Shown here one piece after another: positions 26,295 to 34,946 of a stretch of 64,000 bases of DNA. Position 1 is the first letter of the stretch; each line of letters opens with the position of its first letter. The DNA is from Flavobacteriaceae bacterium. Its GTDB lineage: Bacteria > Bacteroidota > Bacteroidia > Flavobacteriales > Flavobacteriaceae. A model generated the notes under the pieces. It was not told where the DNA came from. It did not search any database and saw only the letters and a list, made by a program, of their open reading frames with translations. The position numbers were made by a program, and so were the translations under genes. The stretch is taken from the NCBI GenBank assembly GCA_013373105.1, contig JABXIJ010000015.1, positions 62,001-126,000 of the forward strand. The letters run 5' to 3'.

Positions 26295-26893
26295 GCATAC
26301 ACTTTATCTTTAATTTTGAATTTTTTACAAACGTAGTGTAGTATAATGTACACCAACATGTGTACAAAAACCAAGCAAGCAAAAGCATATAAAGGAACCC
26401 CTAATATTTGATAAGGCCAATAATACGTCCAAACTCCTAGTTTAATAGTGATTACCTCTCCAAATGCAGGAAAAATTAAGGCTAAAACTATAGCTAAGAT
26501 GATTTTATTCTTTTGACTTTTATTTACCAAATACGGAATTAAATTTCTTTCTAGCTTATATAAATAATGAAACGCTAGCATCCATGCAAAAGGTAACCAT
26601 AAAGGTAAGGCTCTACTTACTTCATGATATTCCCAATAATTATTAGAGACTCCCCAAGTTTCACCAATAATTCCACCAAAACCTGTTAAAAACATTCCTA
26701 TAAGTAGTAACCAATTTTTGTTTTGTTTTGGTTTAATAATTTCAATATAGATATTATGAAATATTTTTAAAATAAGAAGTAAAGCAATTACTAAATCATG
26801 CTGTTTTAACACACCAATTAATATACCAGCAATTACAAGTTTTAAAATGCCTTTAATTAGTTCTTTACTAAATTCTTTTTTATTGGTTATCAA
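26291..26893 (-). CDS. polytopic membrane protein of unknown function
   Basis: 200-aa integral membrane protein with about six helices and a TTG start overlapping the end of the upstream 84-aa gene by 14 bases. I do not recognise the family. Two loops resemble each other: GETWGVSNNYWEYHE followed by LPLWLPFAWMLAFHYLY, and GEVITIKLGVWTYYWPY followed by LGVPLYAFACLVFVHML. Both have a Gly-Glu, a Trp-x-Tyr and a proline-led hydrophobic helix ending near a His, suggesting an internal duplication. The layout has a faint likeness to carotenoid-biosynthesis/lycopene-cyclase-type membrane proteins, not strong enough to name it. Confidence 0.7.
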   Translation of the reverse strand: MITNKKEFSKELIKGILKLVIAGILIGVLKQHDLVIALLLILKIFHNIYIEIIKPKQNKNWLLLIGMFLTGFGGIIGETWGVSNNYWEYHEVSRALPLWLPFAWMLAFHYLYKLERNLIPYLVNKSQKNKIILAIVLALIFPAFGEVITIKLGVWTYYWPYQILGVPLYAFACLVFVHMLVYIILHYVCKKFKIKDKVYA

Positions 26894-27134
26894 TTTTTTT
26901 AGATTCTTTTATTATTTTTTGATATCTCCTTTCGTTAATGTTAAATTCAAAAAAGTAAACATATAAACTATAAAATAAAAATGTTAAAAATGTTAGAATA
27001 ATATTATTAATAGTAATCATTAATGCTATAGATACTACAATAAATATTATGGTTAATACTATTGTAATCTGTATGATAAGAGGAAACGTCTTTAACTTAT
27101 ATATAAAAGAAAGAAAACACTCTATAGATCCCAT
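26880..27134 (-). CDS. small membrane protein of unknown function
   Basis: 84-aa protein with two hydrophobic helices (about 18-40 and 44-62) and a basic, polar tail (NERRYQKIIKESKKIDNQ). No family recognised. It overlaps the following 200-aa membrane gene by 14 bases, so the two are co-transcribed and probably translationally coupled. A minus-strand -7 box lies at 27194-27201, in a 10-base inverted repeat, which suggests regulation. Confidence 0.6.
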   Translation of the reverse strand: MGSIECFLSFIYKLKTFPLIIQITIVLTIIFIVVSIALMITINNIILTFLTFLFYSLYVYFFEFNINERRYQKIIKESKKIDNQ

Positions 27135-27142
27135 ATATTAGT

Positions 27143-27201
27143 TTTGTTACTTTTTAGTATTCTATTTGTGAGGGGATATTTTTTTGTAAGTAACAAACAT
27201 A
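27143..27201 (-). promoter_or_regulatory. promoter with flanking inverted repeat, membrane gene pair
   Basis: The minus-strand -7 box TATGTTTG occupies 27201-27194. A perfect 10-base inverted repeat, TTTGTTACTT (27143-27152) / AAGTAACAAA (27188-27197), has one arm on the -7 box and the other in the leader. It could be an operator or an RNA hairpin at the 5' end. Confidence 0.45.
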
Positions 27202-27268
27202 ATTAATTAAGTGAATTTTGATTGTAAAATTCTTTGAATTGTATTATTGGCAAGTTAAATGGTAAATA

Positions 27269-28657
27269 TTAAAGATGAATGACTTCATCATAAGCATCTG
27301 CAACAGCTTCCATTACTGCTTCACTCATAGTTGGATGTGGATGAATTGCTTTTAAAACCTCATGACCAGTAGTTTCTAATTTACGACCAAGAACTGCTTC
27401 TGCAATCATATCTGTAACTCCTGCACCAATCATATGGCAACCTAACCACTCACCATATTTTGCATCAAAAATTACTTTCACAAATCCATCTGGAGTACCT
27501 GCAGCTTTAGCTTTTCCTGATGCTGAAAATGGGAATTTTCCAATTTTTAAATCGTAACCAGCTTCTTTAGCTTTAGCTTCTGTTAAACCAACAGATGCAA
27601 TTTCTGGAGTTGCATATGTACAACCAGGTATGTTACCATAATCAATAGTTTCTGTATTTAAACCAGCTAATTTTTCTACACAAGTTATACCTTCTGCAGA
27701 AGCAACATGTGCAAGAGCTGGTCCAGGAGTAACATCACCTATTGCGAAATAACCAGGTATGTTAGTTTCGTAATAATCGTTAACTAAGATTTTATCTTTA
27801 TCAGTAATAATTCCAACATTTTCTAAACCAATATTTTCTATGTTAGTTTTTATACCAACAGCAGAAAGTAAAATATCAGCTTCTAATATTTCTTCTCCTT
27901 TTTTAGTTTTAACTGTAGCTTTTACACCATTTCCAGTTGTATCAACAGATTCAACTGAAGAATTAGTCATAATTTTAATTCCGGACTTTTTAAACGAACG
28001 CTCAAATTGTTTTGAAATATCTATATCTTCTACAGGAACTATATTTGGCATATATTCTACAATAGTTACATCAGTTCCCATAGTATTATAAAAATGAGCA
28101 AACTCAACACCAATAGCACCTGAACCTACAACTATCATAGATTTTGGTTGCTTTGGTAAAGACATTGCTTCTCTATAACCAATTACTTTTTTACCATCTT
28201 GTGGTAGGTTTGGCAATTCTCTTGAACGAGCTCCAGTAGCAATAATAATATTGTCTGCATCGTATTCAGTTACTTTACCATCTTCTGCAGTGACTTCTAC
28301 TTTTTTGCCAGGTTTTACTTTACCAAATCCATCAATAATGTCAATTTTATTTTTTTTCATTAAAAATTGAACACCTTTACTCATACCTTCTGCAACACCT
28401 CTACTTCGTTTTATTACGGCATCAAAATCTTTGTCTATAGCCTCTGCTTTTAAACCATACTCATCTACGTGTTTTAAATAATCGTAAACTTGAGCAGATT
28501 TTAATAAGGCTTTTGTTGGAATACAACCCCAGTTTAAGCAAATTCCACCTAAACTTTCTTTTTCTACAATTGCAGTTTTAAAACCTAATTGCGATGCTCT
28601 AATTCCAGTTACATATCCTCCAGGACCACTTCCAATAATTATAATGTCGTATTTCAT
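27269..28657 (-). CDS. lpdA: dihydrolipoyl dehydrogenase
   Basis: E3 flavoprotein that reoxidises dihydrolipoamide in pyruvate and 2-oxoglutarate dehydrogenase complexes or the glycine cleavage system. It has the FAD-binding GSGPGG near the N-terminus, the redox pair in CLNWGC (two Cys five apart), a central NAD-binding GSGAIGVEFA, and the C-terminal active-site HPHPTMSE. The ATG at 28657 (MKYDIIIIG) is chosen over an in-frame TTG four codons upstream. 462 aa, complete. The lipoyl synthase gene lies 10 kb further on, on the same strand. Confidence 0.95.
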   Translation of the reverse strand: MKYDIIIIGSGPGGYVTGIRASQLGFKTAIVEKESLGGICLNWGCIPTKALLKSAQVYDYLKHVDEYGLKAEAIDKDFDAVIKRSRGVAEGMSKGVQFLMKKNKIDIIDGFGKVKPGKKVEVTAEDGKVTEYDADNIIIATGARSRELPNLPQDGKKVIGYREAMSLPKQPKSMIVVGSGAIGVEFAHFYNTMGTDVTIVEYMPNIVPVEDIDISKQFERSFKKSGIKIMTNSSVESVDTTGNGVKATVKTKKGEEILEADILLSAVGIKTNIENIGLENVGIITDKDKILVNDYYETNIPGYFAIGDVTPGPALAHVASAEGITCVEKLAGLNTETIDYGNIPGCTYATPEIASVGLTEAKAKEAGYDLKIGKFPFSASGKAKAAGTPDGFVKVIFDAKYGEWLGCHMIGAGVTDMIAEAVLGRKLETTGHEVLKAIHPHPTMSEAVMEAVADAYDEVIHL

Positions 28658-28737
28658 AATTTTATTCAATTTTTATGCAGTAAACAAAACGCTAAGCAAG
28701 ATACTTAAATTGATGTTTAACCACAAACTTATATCTA

Positions 28738-30513
28738 TTACATTCTTTCTGGTACTTCAATTCCTAAAAGTGAGAAGGCTAGTTTAATTGTATCACCTAC
28801 CTTTTTTGAAATTTGTACTCTAAATATTTTTTTGTCTTTATTTTCTTCTCCTAGAATTGATACATTTTGATAAAATGAATTGAACTCTTTTACCAAATCG
28901 TATGTGTAGTTCGCAATAATAGCAGGTGAGTAATTTGCAGCTGCTTGTTGAACAACTTCTGGAAAAGTTTCTAATATCTTTATGATTTCTTTCTCTTTTT
29001 CATGTAAATCTATGGAAACAGGATTTGAAAAATCGAAATCTGCTTTTCTAATAATCGATTGAATTCTTGCATAGGTATACTGAATGAAAGGGCCAGTATT
29101 TCCCTGGAAATCAACAGATGATTTTGGGTCGAATAAAATTCGTTTTTTAGGATCTACTTTTAAAATATAATATTTTAAAGCTCCTAAGCCTATGGTTTTA
29201 TACAACTCACTTTTTTCTTCTTCTGTATAGCCATCTAATTTGCCTAATTCTTCTGAAATAGATTTAGCAGTTTCTGCCATTTCAATCATTAAATCATCTG
29301 CATCAACTACAGTACCTTCTCTAGATTTCATTTTTCCAGAAGGTAAATCTACCATTCCATAACTTAAATGATATAATTGTTTTGCCCAATCAAACCCTAA
29401 TTTCTTAAGGATTAAAAACAGTACTTGAAAATGATAATCTTGTTCATTACCAACAGTATATACCATACCACCAACATCAGAAAAATCTTTAACACGTTGT
29501 ATAGCTGTACCTATATCTTGTGTCATATAAACTGCAGTTCCATCTGAGCGTAAAACTATTTTTTCATCAAGTCCCTCATCAGTTAAATCACACCAAACAG
29601 AACCATCTTCTTTTCTATAAAAAACACCTTTTTCTAATCCTTGAGCAACAACATCTTTACCTAATAAATAGGTGTCACTTTCATAATATAGTTTATCGAA
29701 ATCTACTCCTAAATTTTTATAAGTAATGTTAAAACCATCATATACCCAACCATTCATTTTCTCCCAAAGTTGTGTAACCTCTGAATTCCCATTTTCCCAG
29801 TTTCTCAACATTTGTTGTGCTTCTAGTAATATTGGAGCTTCTTTTTTTGCTTCTTCTTCAGTCTTACCTCTAGCTATTAATTGATTGATTTCCTTTTTAT
29901 ATTCTTGATCAAATTTAACGTAGTAATTACCCACCAATTTGTCGCCCTTTAAACCTGTAGATGCTGGTGTTTCTCCATTTCCAAATTTTTGCCAAGCTAG
30001 CATAGATTTACAAATATGAATTCCTCTATCGTTTATGATTTGAGTTTTGTAAACTTTTTTACCAGAAGCTTTTAATATTTCAGCAACTGAGTAGCCTAAT
30101 AAATTATTTCTGATATGACCTAGATGTAAAGGCTTATTGGTGTTTGGAGAGGAATATTCAACCATTATTGATTTTTCTTCTGGTTTTGAAGAAACAAATC
30201 CATAATTGTTTTGTTGGTATATAGCATTGAAAAAGTTACTGTAAAAAGCATCATCAATTACAAGATTCAAGAAGCCTTTTACCACATTAAATCTGTTAAT
30301 TTCTTTTACATTTTTAATAATGTAGTTTCCTAAATCTTCTGCTATTTGTGTAGGGTTTCCTTTTTTGTAACGCAATAAAGGAAAAACAACAACTGTTATA
30401 TCACCCTCAAATTCTTTACGTGTAGCTTGAAATTCTACAGTTGGAATCTCAATTTCATACAAAGCTAAAAAACCTTCTTTTACTTTGGTTTCTATTAAAT
30501 TCTGAATGTTCAT
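28738..30513 (-). CDS. argS: arginyl-tRNA synthetase
   Basis: Class I aminoacyl-tRNA synthetase that charges tRNA-Arg. 591 aa with the N-terminal tRNA-contacting Add1 domain (1-110), the HIGH motif as HLGH in SSPNTNKPLHLGHIRNN near 123-139, a KMSKS-like GKMKSREG near 390, and a C-terminal DALR anticodon-binding domain (about 465-591; ending LLGIEVPERM). A minus-strand -7 box (CAAACTTA at 30534-30541) precedes the start. Confidence 0.97.
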   Translation of the reverse strand: MNIQNLIETKVKEGFLALYEIEIPTVEFQATRKEFEGDITVVVFPLLRYKKGNPTQIAEDLGNYIIKNVKEINRFNVVKGFLNLVIDDAFYSNFFNAIYQQNNYGFVSSKPEEKSIMVEYSSPNTNKPLHLGHIRNNLLGYSVAEILKASGKKVYKTQIINDRGIHICKSMLAWQKFGNGETPASTGLKGDKLVGNYYVKFDQEYKKEINQLIARGKTEEEAKKEAPILLEAQQMLRNWENGNSEVTQLWEKMNGWVYDGFNITYKNLGVDFDKLYYESDTYLLGKDVVAQGLEKGVFYRKEDGSVWCDLTDEGLDEKIVLRSDGTAVYMTQDIGTAIQRVKDFSDVGGMVYTVGNEQDYHFQVLFLILKKLGFDWAKQLYHLSYGMVDLPSGKMKSREGTVVDADDLMIEMAETAKSISEELGKLDGYTEEEKSELYKTIGLGALKYYILKVDPKKRILFDPKSSVDFQGNTGPFIQYTYARIQSIIRKADFDFSNPVSIDLHEKEKEIIKILETFPEVVQQAAANYSPAIIANYTYDLVKEFNSFYQNVSILGEENKDKKIFRVQISKKVGDTIKLAFSLLGIEVPERM

Positions 30514-30533
30514 TGCTTTGAAAAATTAGGTAG

Positions 30534-30541
30534 CAAACTTA
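30534..30541 (-). promoter_or_regulatory. -7 box of argS
   Basis: TAAGTTTG on the minus strand, a full TAnnTTTG match, 21 bases ahead of the start codon. Confidence 0.5.
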
Positions 30542-30588
30542 CGTCTTTTTATAGAAAAAAAATAGGATAAATATCGTATTTTTAACCA

Positions 30589-31113
30589 ATGGAAAAACTC
30601 ATAGAAAGCTTACCACAAATAGCAGCTGAAGCTAAAAAAGAAAATCAAAAATATTTTAAGCTTTTAAAAAAGAAAACACCAAAAAATTTAGATTATATCA
30701 TGCAAGATTTGCATGACGAAGAATTTAGTAAAACAGACTGTTTGTCTTGTGGAAATTGCTGCAAAACAACGAGCCCAATTTTTACTCAAAAAGATATAGA
30801 ACGTATTGCAAAACATTTAAAAATGAAAGTAGTAGATTTTGTAAATACTTATCTACAAAGAGATTCTGATGATTTTATGGTTTTAAAAACATCACCTTGT
30901 GCATTTTTAGATGAAAATGATAATACCTGTTTTATTTATGATGTTCGACCAAAAGCTTGTGCAGAATACCCACATACCAATAGAAGAAAATTTATTCAAA
31001 TTACAAATTTAACCATTGCAAATACCTTTGTTTGTCCTGCTACTTATAACATTGTTGAGAAATTGAAACAGGTTTTGCCAATGGAATCTAATAAAAAAGT
31101 TAGGAGGAAGTAG
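30589..31113 (+). CDS. YkgJ-type cysteine-cluster protein
   Basis: 174-aa protein of the zinc- or iron-chelating CxxCxxCC family. Cysteines sit in CLSCGNCC (about 52-59), CAFLDENDNTC, ACAEYPH and FVCPATY, the standard spacing. The metal and role are unclear; some relatives help assemble or load flagellar or surface proteins, but this cannot be transferred here. The gene is divergent from argS, and its stop lies one base from the convergent namZ-like gene. Confidence 0.85.
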   Translation: MEKLIESLPQIAAEAKKENQKYFKLLKKKTPKNLDYIMQDLHDEEFSKTDCLSCGNCCKTTSPIFTQKDIERIAKHLKMKVVDFVNTYLQRDSDDFMVLKTSPCAFLDENDNTCFIYDVRPKACAEYPHTNRRKFIQITNLTIANTFVCPATYNIVEKLKQVLPMESNKKVRRK

Positions 31114-31114
31114 G

Positions 31115-32377
31115 TTACTTATAAATTAAATATTTACTCCTTACTTTTTTAAAATCCTCTAAGTCTTTTTCCCAACTTTTACGAATTTCACTTTCAGTAA
31201 ACCCTTGTTCAATTTGTTGCTGTAGTTTTTCTGTTCCTGCATGTATGGTAAAGGTTTTGTCAAAAAATGTTTCTGATTTTGGAGTTTGTTGGTAAGCATT
31301 TAATAAAAATGATAAATCTATTTTATAAAGCTCATTGGTGTCTTTCAAATCTACTCCATAACATAATTTGTCTTTGTGTTTTGGGTATTTAGCGCCTTCA
31401 TTACTTTTTGGAGTATAAGAAAAACTAGTTTTATCGAAAAATGGCGCTCCAAATCTTTGAAATTGAAAATCTGTTCCTCTACCTACATTTATAGTGGTGC
31501 CTTCAAAAAAACCTAAACTAGGGTAGAGGTTTATGCTTTTATCATTTGGTAAATTTGGAGATGGTTTTATGGGTAAACTATACTTTGAATTATGTGTATA
31601 GTTTGCTAAAGGAATTACAGTTAAATCACAGTGTAAACCATTTTTTAACCACTTTTGTCCATTAATCATTTTACCATATTCTCCAATAGTCATTCCATAA
31701 ACCACTGGAACAGAATGCATACCTACAAAACTTTTATGTTTTGGCTCTAAAACTGGCCCATCAACATAATGTGCATTTGGGTTTGGCCTATCCAAAACAA
31801 TTAATGGTATATTGTTTTCAGCACAGGCTTCCATAACATAGTGTAAAGTTGATATGTAAGTATAAAAACGAACACCAACATCTTGTATATCGAAAACTAC
31901 AACATCTATATCTTTTAGTTGTTCTTGATTTGGTTTTTTGTGTTTACCATGTAATGATAAAATGGGTAAACCAGTTTTAGAATCTATACCATCTGCAACA
32001 TTTTCTCCAGCATCAGCTTTACCTCTAAAGCCATGTTCTGGTGCAAACACTTTTTGTACGTTTATTTTTTTGTTATTATGTAAAAAATCAACTAAATGAT
32101 GTGTTACTTTTTTAGAACCCATAACGTTTGGAGAAACTTCAGCTCTTTGTAAAACAGTTAATACAGAAGTTTGATTTGCAACAATAGCAATATTTTTACC
32201 CATTAACTTTTTTAAATACAAATGGGTTTGTTCTGCACCTGTTTTTATAATGGTATCTTGTACTTTTACTATAGTTTTAGATTCAAAACTGTTAGCTTGC
32301 TTATTGCAAGAAATCAACTGAAAATTCATAAGTAAAAACAAAAATAAATAGGTACTTTTGGATTGTTTACAAATCAT
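31115..32377 (-). CDS. NamZ-like exo-beta-N-acetylmuramidase (DUF1343) lipoprotein
   Basis: 420-aa protein of family DUF1343, shown in Bacillus NamZ to remove terminal MurNAc from peptidoglycan fragments; the role here is peptidoglycan turnover or recycling in the periplasm. The lipoprotein signal ends LISC (Cys24). Family motifs: GKNIAIVANQTSV, FAPEHGFRG, VVFDIQDVGVRFYTYISTL, LDRPNPNAHYVDGPVL and a Ser-Pro-Asn-Leu-Pro stretch. The start is only 6 bases from the divergent permease start, so its promoter must lie inside that gene. Confidence 0.88.
   Translation of the reverse strand: MICKQSKSTYLFLFLLMNFQLISCNKQANSFESKTIVKVQDTIIKTGAEQTHLYLKKLMGKNIAIVANQTSVLTVLQRAEVSPNVMGSKKVTHHLVDFLHNNKKINVQKVFAPEHGFRGKADAGENVADGIDSKTGLPILSLHGKHKKPNQEQLKDIDVVVFDIQDVGVRFYTYISTLHYVMEACAENNIPLIVLDRPNPNAHYVDGPVLEPKHKSFVGMHSVPVVYGMTIGEYGKMINGQKWLKNGLHCDLTVIPLANYTHNSKYSLPIKPSPNLPNDKSINLYPSLGFFEGTTINVGRGTDFQFQRFGAPFFDKTSFSYTPKSNEGAKYPKHKDKLCYGVDLKDTNELYKIDLSFLLNAYQQTPKSETFFDKTFTIHAGTEKLQQQIEQGFTESEIRKSWEKDLEDFKKVRSKYLIYK
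32353..32360 (+). promoter_or_regulatory. -7 box of the permease gene inside namZ-like coding sequence
   Basis: TACTTTTG, a full TAnnTTTG match, lies within the signal-peptide codons of the divergent gene. A start about 6 bases on leaves roughly 18 bases of leader before TTG 32384. Confidence 0.5.
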
Positions 32378-32383
32378 AAACTA

Positions 32384-33619
32384 TTGAATTACGAATTATT
32401 TATTGCTAAACGTATTATTGCTGGCAAAAAGTATAAAAATAGCATTTCAGCACCAATTATAAAAATTGCTATTACTGCAATTGCTTTGGGGCTAATTATT
32501 ATGCTTATTGCTGTTGCTACTGGTGCTGGTTTGCAAAATAAAATTCGCGATAAAATGAGTGGTTTTAAAGGTCATGTTCAAATTATTAATTATGACAATA
32601 ACAACTCAGATGTTTCAACAGTTCCAATAAAAAAAGAACAAGATTTTTATCCTAAATTTAAAACTATTGAAGGCATAAAAAACATTCAAGTTTTTGCAAA
32701 TAAAGCAGGTATCTTAAGAACTGAAAATGATTTTGAAGGTATAATTTTTAAAGGAGTTTCTACAGATTATGATTGGTCTTTTTTTAAGACCTACTTAGTT
32801 AAAGGTAAATTACCCGATTTTAATAAGGATAGAACTAAAGAAGTATTGTTATCTAGCACTTTAATGAATAGATTACAGTTAAAGTTAAATGATACTATTC
32901 TGGCAACATTTGTTAAAAATGCCCAAAGTAAATTACCATCAAATAGAAAATATATTGTAGCTGGGGTTTATAATACTGGTTTTTTGCAGTTTGATAAAAA
33001 TATAATGATTGGTGATATTAGAGAGGTTCAAAGACTAAATAAATGGAATGAAAATGAAGTTGGAGGCTTTGAAGTTTTACTTGATAATTTTGATGAAATG
33101 CAACAAAAAGGAGATGAAATTTACAATGCAATTCCATCAACTTTATATAGTAAAACAATAGTAGAATCCTATTTAAATATTTTTGAATGGATAGAACTTT
33201 TTGACAATAATGTTTGGTTTATTATTGCTATAATGATTGTAATTGCTGGTATTAACATGATTACAGCTTTGTTAGTATTAATATTAGAAAGAGTTCAGTT
33301 AGTAGGAACCTTAAAAGTCTTAGGCAGTTACAATTCCAGCATAAGAAAAGTATTTTTATACAATGCAGCTTATTTAATTCTAAAAGGGTTGTTTTGGGGA
33401 AATTTAATCGGTTTAACCATAATTGGAGTTCAACATTATTTTAAGGTAATTACTCTAGATCCTGAAACCTATTATGTTACGACAATGCCTGTTTATTTAA
33501 GTGTTACAAATGTTATTTTATTAAACATTGGAACTTTAATTTTATGTGTTCTCATGTTAATTATACCTTCTTATGTAATAACAAAAATTCAGCCAGCAAA
33601 ATCTATAAAATTTGCTTAG
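32384..33619 (+). CDS. LolE/LolC-like FtsX-domain permease
   Basis: 411-aa inner-membrane protein of the MacB/FtsX fold with the lipoprotein-release arrangement: one N-terminal helix (about 24-48, AITAIALGLIIMLIAVATGAG), a large periplasmic domain, then three C-terminal helices (about 272-296, 325-350, 372-396). In LolCDE it would pull lipoproteins from the membrane with a LolD ATPase, which is not in the window. TTG 32384 (NYELFIAKRIIAGKKYKN) is chosen because the family starts there and because an upstream TTG (32363) would fall at the transcription start. Its stop interlocks with that of the LysR gene (TTAG). Confidence 0.85.
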   Translation: MNYELFIAKRIIAGKKYKNSISAPIIKIAITAIALGLIIMLIAVATGAGLQNKIRDKMSGFKGHVQIINYDNNNSDVSTVPIKKEQDFYPKFKTIEGIKNIQVFANKAGILRTENDFEGIIFKGVSTDYDWSFFKTYLVKGKLPDFNKDRTKEVLLSSTLMNRLQLKLNDTILATFVKNAQSKLPSNRKYIVAGVYNTGFLQFDKNIMIGDIREVQRLNKWNENEVGGFEVLLDNFDEMQQKGDEIYNAIPSTLYSKTIVESYLNIFEWIELFDNNVWFIIAIMIVIAGINMITALLVLILERVQLVGTLKVLGSYNSSIRKVFLYNAAYLILKGLFWGNLIGLTIIGVQHYFKVITLDPETYYVTTMPVYLSVTNVILLNIGTLILCVLMLIIPSYVITKIQPAKSIKFA

Positions 33620-34548
33620 TACTTGTTTGAATTGTGGTATTTTCTGAATTTGTTTTCAATAATATTTTCTTTGTTTTTTATGATGTGTTCTTTAAATGCA
33701 CTAGCAACATTAGAAAGGTTTTTAGACTTTAACCAAACTAAATTCCATTTGGTTTCAATAGGTAATCCTTTTAATTTTAATACTTTTAATTGACCATTAC
33801 TTAACTCTTCATTTATTCCAATTAAAGGAATTATAGAAATACCTAAACCAGCAATTACAGCTTGTTTTACTGCTTCTGTAGAGGTTAATTCCATTTTTCT
33901 CTGCACTTCAATCTTATTACTTAGTAAATATTTTTCCATAGCTAGACGAGTTGCAGAGCCTTGTTCCCTAAATATAAAAGTAGATTCAATTAAGTTTTTT
34001 AAAGTTACTCCTTTTTCAGGTTCTTTAAAATTCTTACCAGCCACAAATACCATTTTATTTTTCATAAGTTCTATTCGTTCAATTTTTAGCTTATTGGGAA
34101 TAGTAGAAACCATTGCAAAGTCACATTCATTATTTTCTAAGGCTTTAATAACAGACATTTTATTAGTTACATCCATTTTAACTTCAACTCTATCATTTTT
34201 TTCTATAAATCCAGTTAAGAAATAAGGCATTGCATACTTAGCTGTAGAAACAATAGAGAGCGTTAGTTTACCTGCGAGCTTACCTTCGAATAAAGAAGAT
34301 TTATAGTTTATTGCATCTATTTCTTCTAAAATTTTAGCAGCTGCAGAAGCAATTTCTTCACCAAATTCTGTGATATAAAGTTTTCTACCAACAATTTCGA
34401 AAAGAGGATGCTTAAATTGTTCTTGAAAATTTTTTAGTTGAATAGATACAGCAGGTTGTGTTAAAAACAATTGTTCAGAAGCTTTAGTTACGCTTTTAAC
34501 CTCTGCTATTTTTTTAAATATTTCTAATTGATGTAATGTATAATTCAT
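33616..34548 (-). CDS. LysR-family transcriptional regulator
   Basis: 310-aa regulator with an N-terminal winged helix-turn-helix (MNYTLHQLEIFKKIAEVKSV, then SVTKASEQLFLTQPAVSIQLKNFQE) and a C-terminal effector-binding domain (about 90-290). CbbR/CmpR-like members of this group control carbon fixation or bicarbonate uptake; here the gene is divergent from the 82-aa gene and the SbtA-like bicarbonate transporter, so it may control them. The spacer (34549-34630) is very AT-rich and holds a palindrome TTATTAATAA (34554-34563), a plausible site. The effector is unknown. Confidence 0.88.
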   Translation of the reverse strand: MNYTLHQLEIFKKIAEVKSVTKASEQLFLTQPAVSIQLKNFQEQFKHPLFEIVGRKLYITEFGEEIASAAAKILEEIDAINYKSSLFEGKLAGKLTLSIVSTAKYAMPYFLTGFIEKNDRVEVKMDVTNKMSVIKALENNECDFAMVSTIPNKLKIERIELMKNKMVFVAGKNFKEPEKGVTLKNLIESTFIFREQGSATRLAMEKYLLSNKIEVQRKMELTSTEAVKQAVIAGLGISIIPLIGINEELSNGQLKVLKLKGLPIETKWNLVWLKSKNLSNVASAFKEHIIKNKENIIENKFRKYHNSNKY

Positions 34549-34553
34549 AAATA

Positions 34554-34563
34554 TTATTAATAA
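34554..34563. promoter_or_regulatory. palindrome in the lysR/SbtA divergent spacer
   Basis: Perfect 10-base palindrome TTATTAATAA, six bases from the lysR start. AT-rich palindromes of this size can arise by chance here, so the operator role is a guess. Confidence 0.3.
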
Positions 34564-34630
34564 AAAACATAATAAATATAAATAAAAATATATGAAAAAA
34601 CTGTTGCATCTTTGAAAAAAATTTAAAGAT

Positions 34631-34879
34631 ATGAGTTCAACTACTTATAAATCAAGTTATAGAGATTCCGAAATCAACGATGAAATTATTATTAAAGTAA
34701 CAAAAACTCAACTTGTTAATTTTAGTTTAATAATAATGGTTTTGTTTTTTTTAATAATTGATTATTTGGCAATTACATCAAACAGTCCTTTATTAACAGA
34801 GTTAACAATATCACAAGGAGTTATAGCTATAATTGCCTTAATAAAATTCTCAAAATCAAATAAAGTTCGAACTCATTAA
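34631..34879 (+). CDS. small two-helix membrane protein
   Basis: 82-aa protein: a polar N-terminal stretch (1-25), then two hydrophobic helices (about 28-48 and 58-75) and a short basic tail. No family recognised. It lies between the divergent LysR regulator and the SbtA-like transporter, 67 bases ahead of the latter, so it may be an accessory or regulatory partner. It is not a PII-like SbtB, which is soluble and larger. Confidence 0.65.
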   Translation: MSSTTYKSSYRDSEINDEIIIKVTKTQLVNFSLIIMVLFFLIIDYLAITSNSPLLTELTISQGVIAIIALIKFSKSNKVRTH

Positions 34880-34946
34880 TTAAGTTAATTGTAATAAAAA
34901 TCACCCAACAAGTAGGAATATTGAATAAATAAATCCTACTTTTTTT

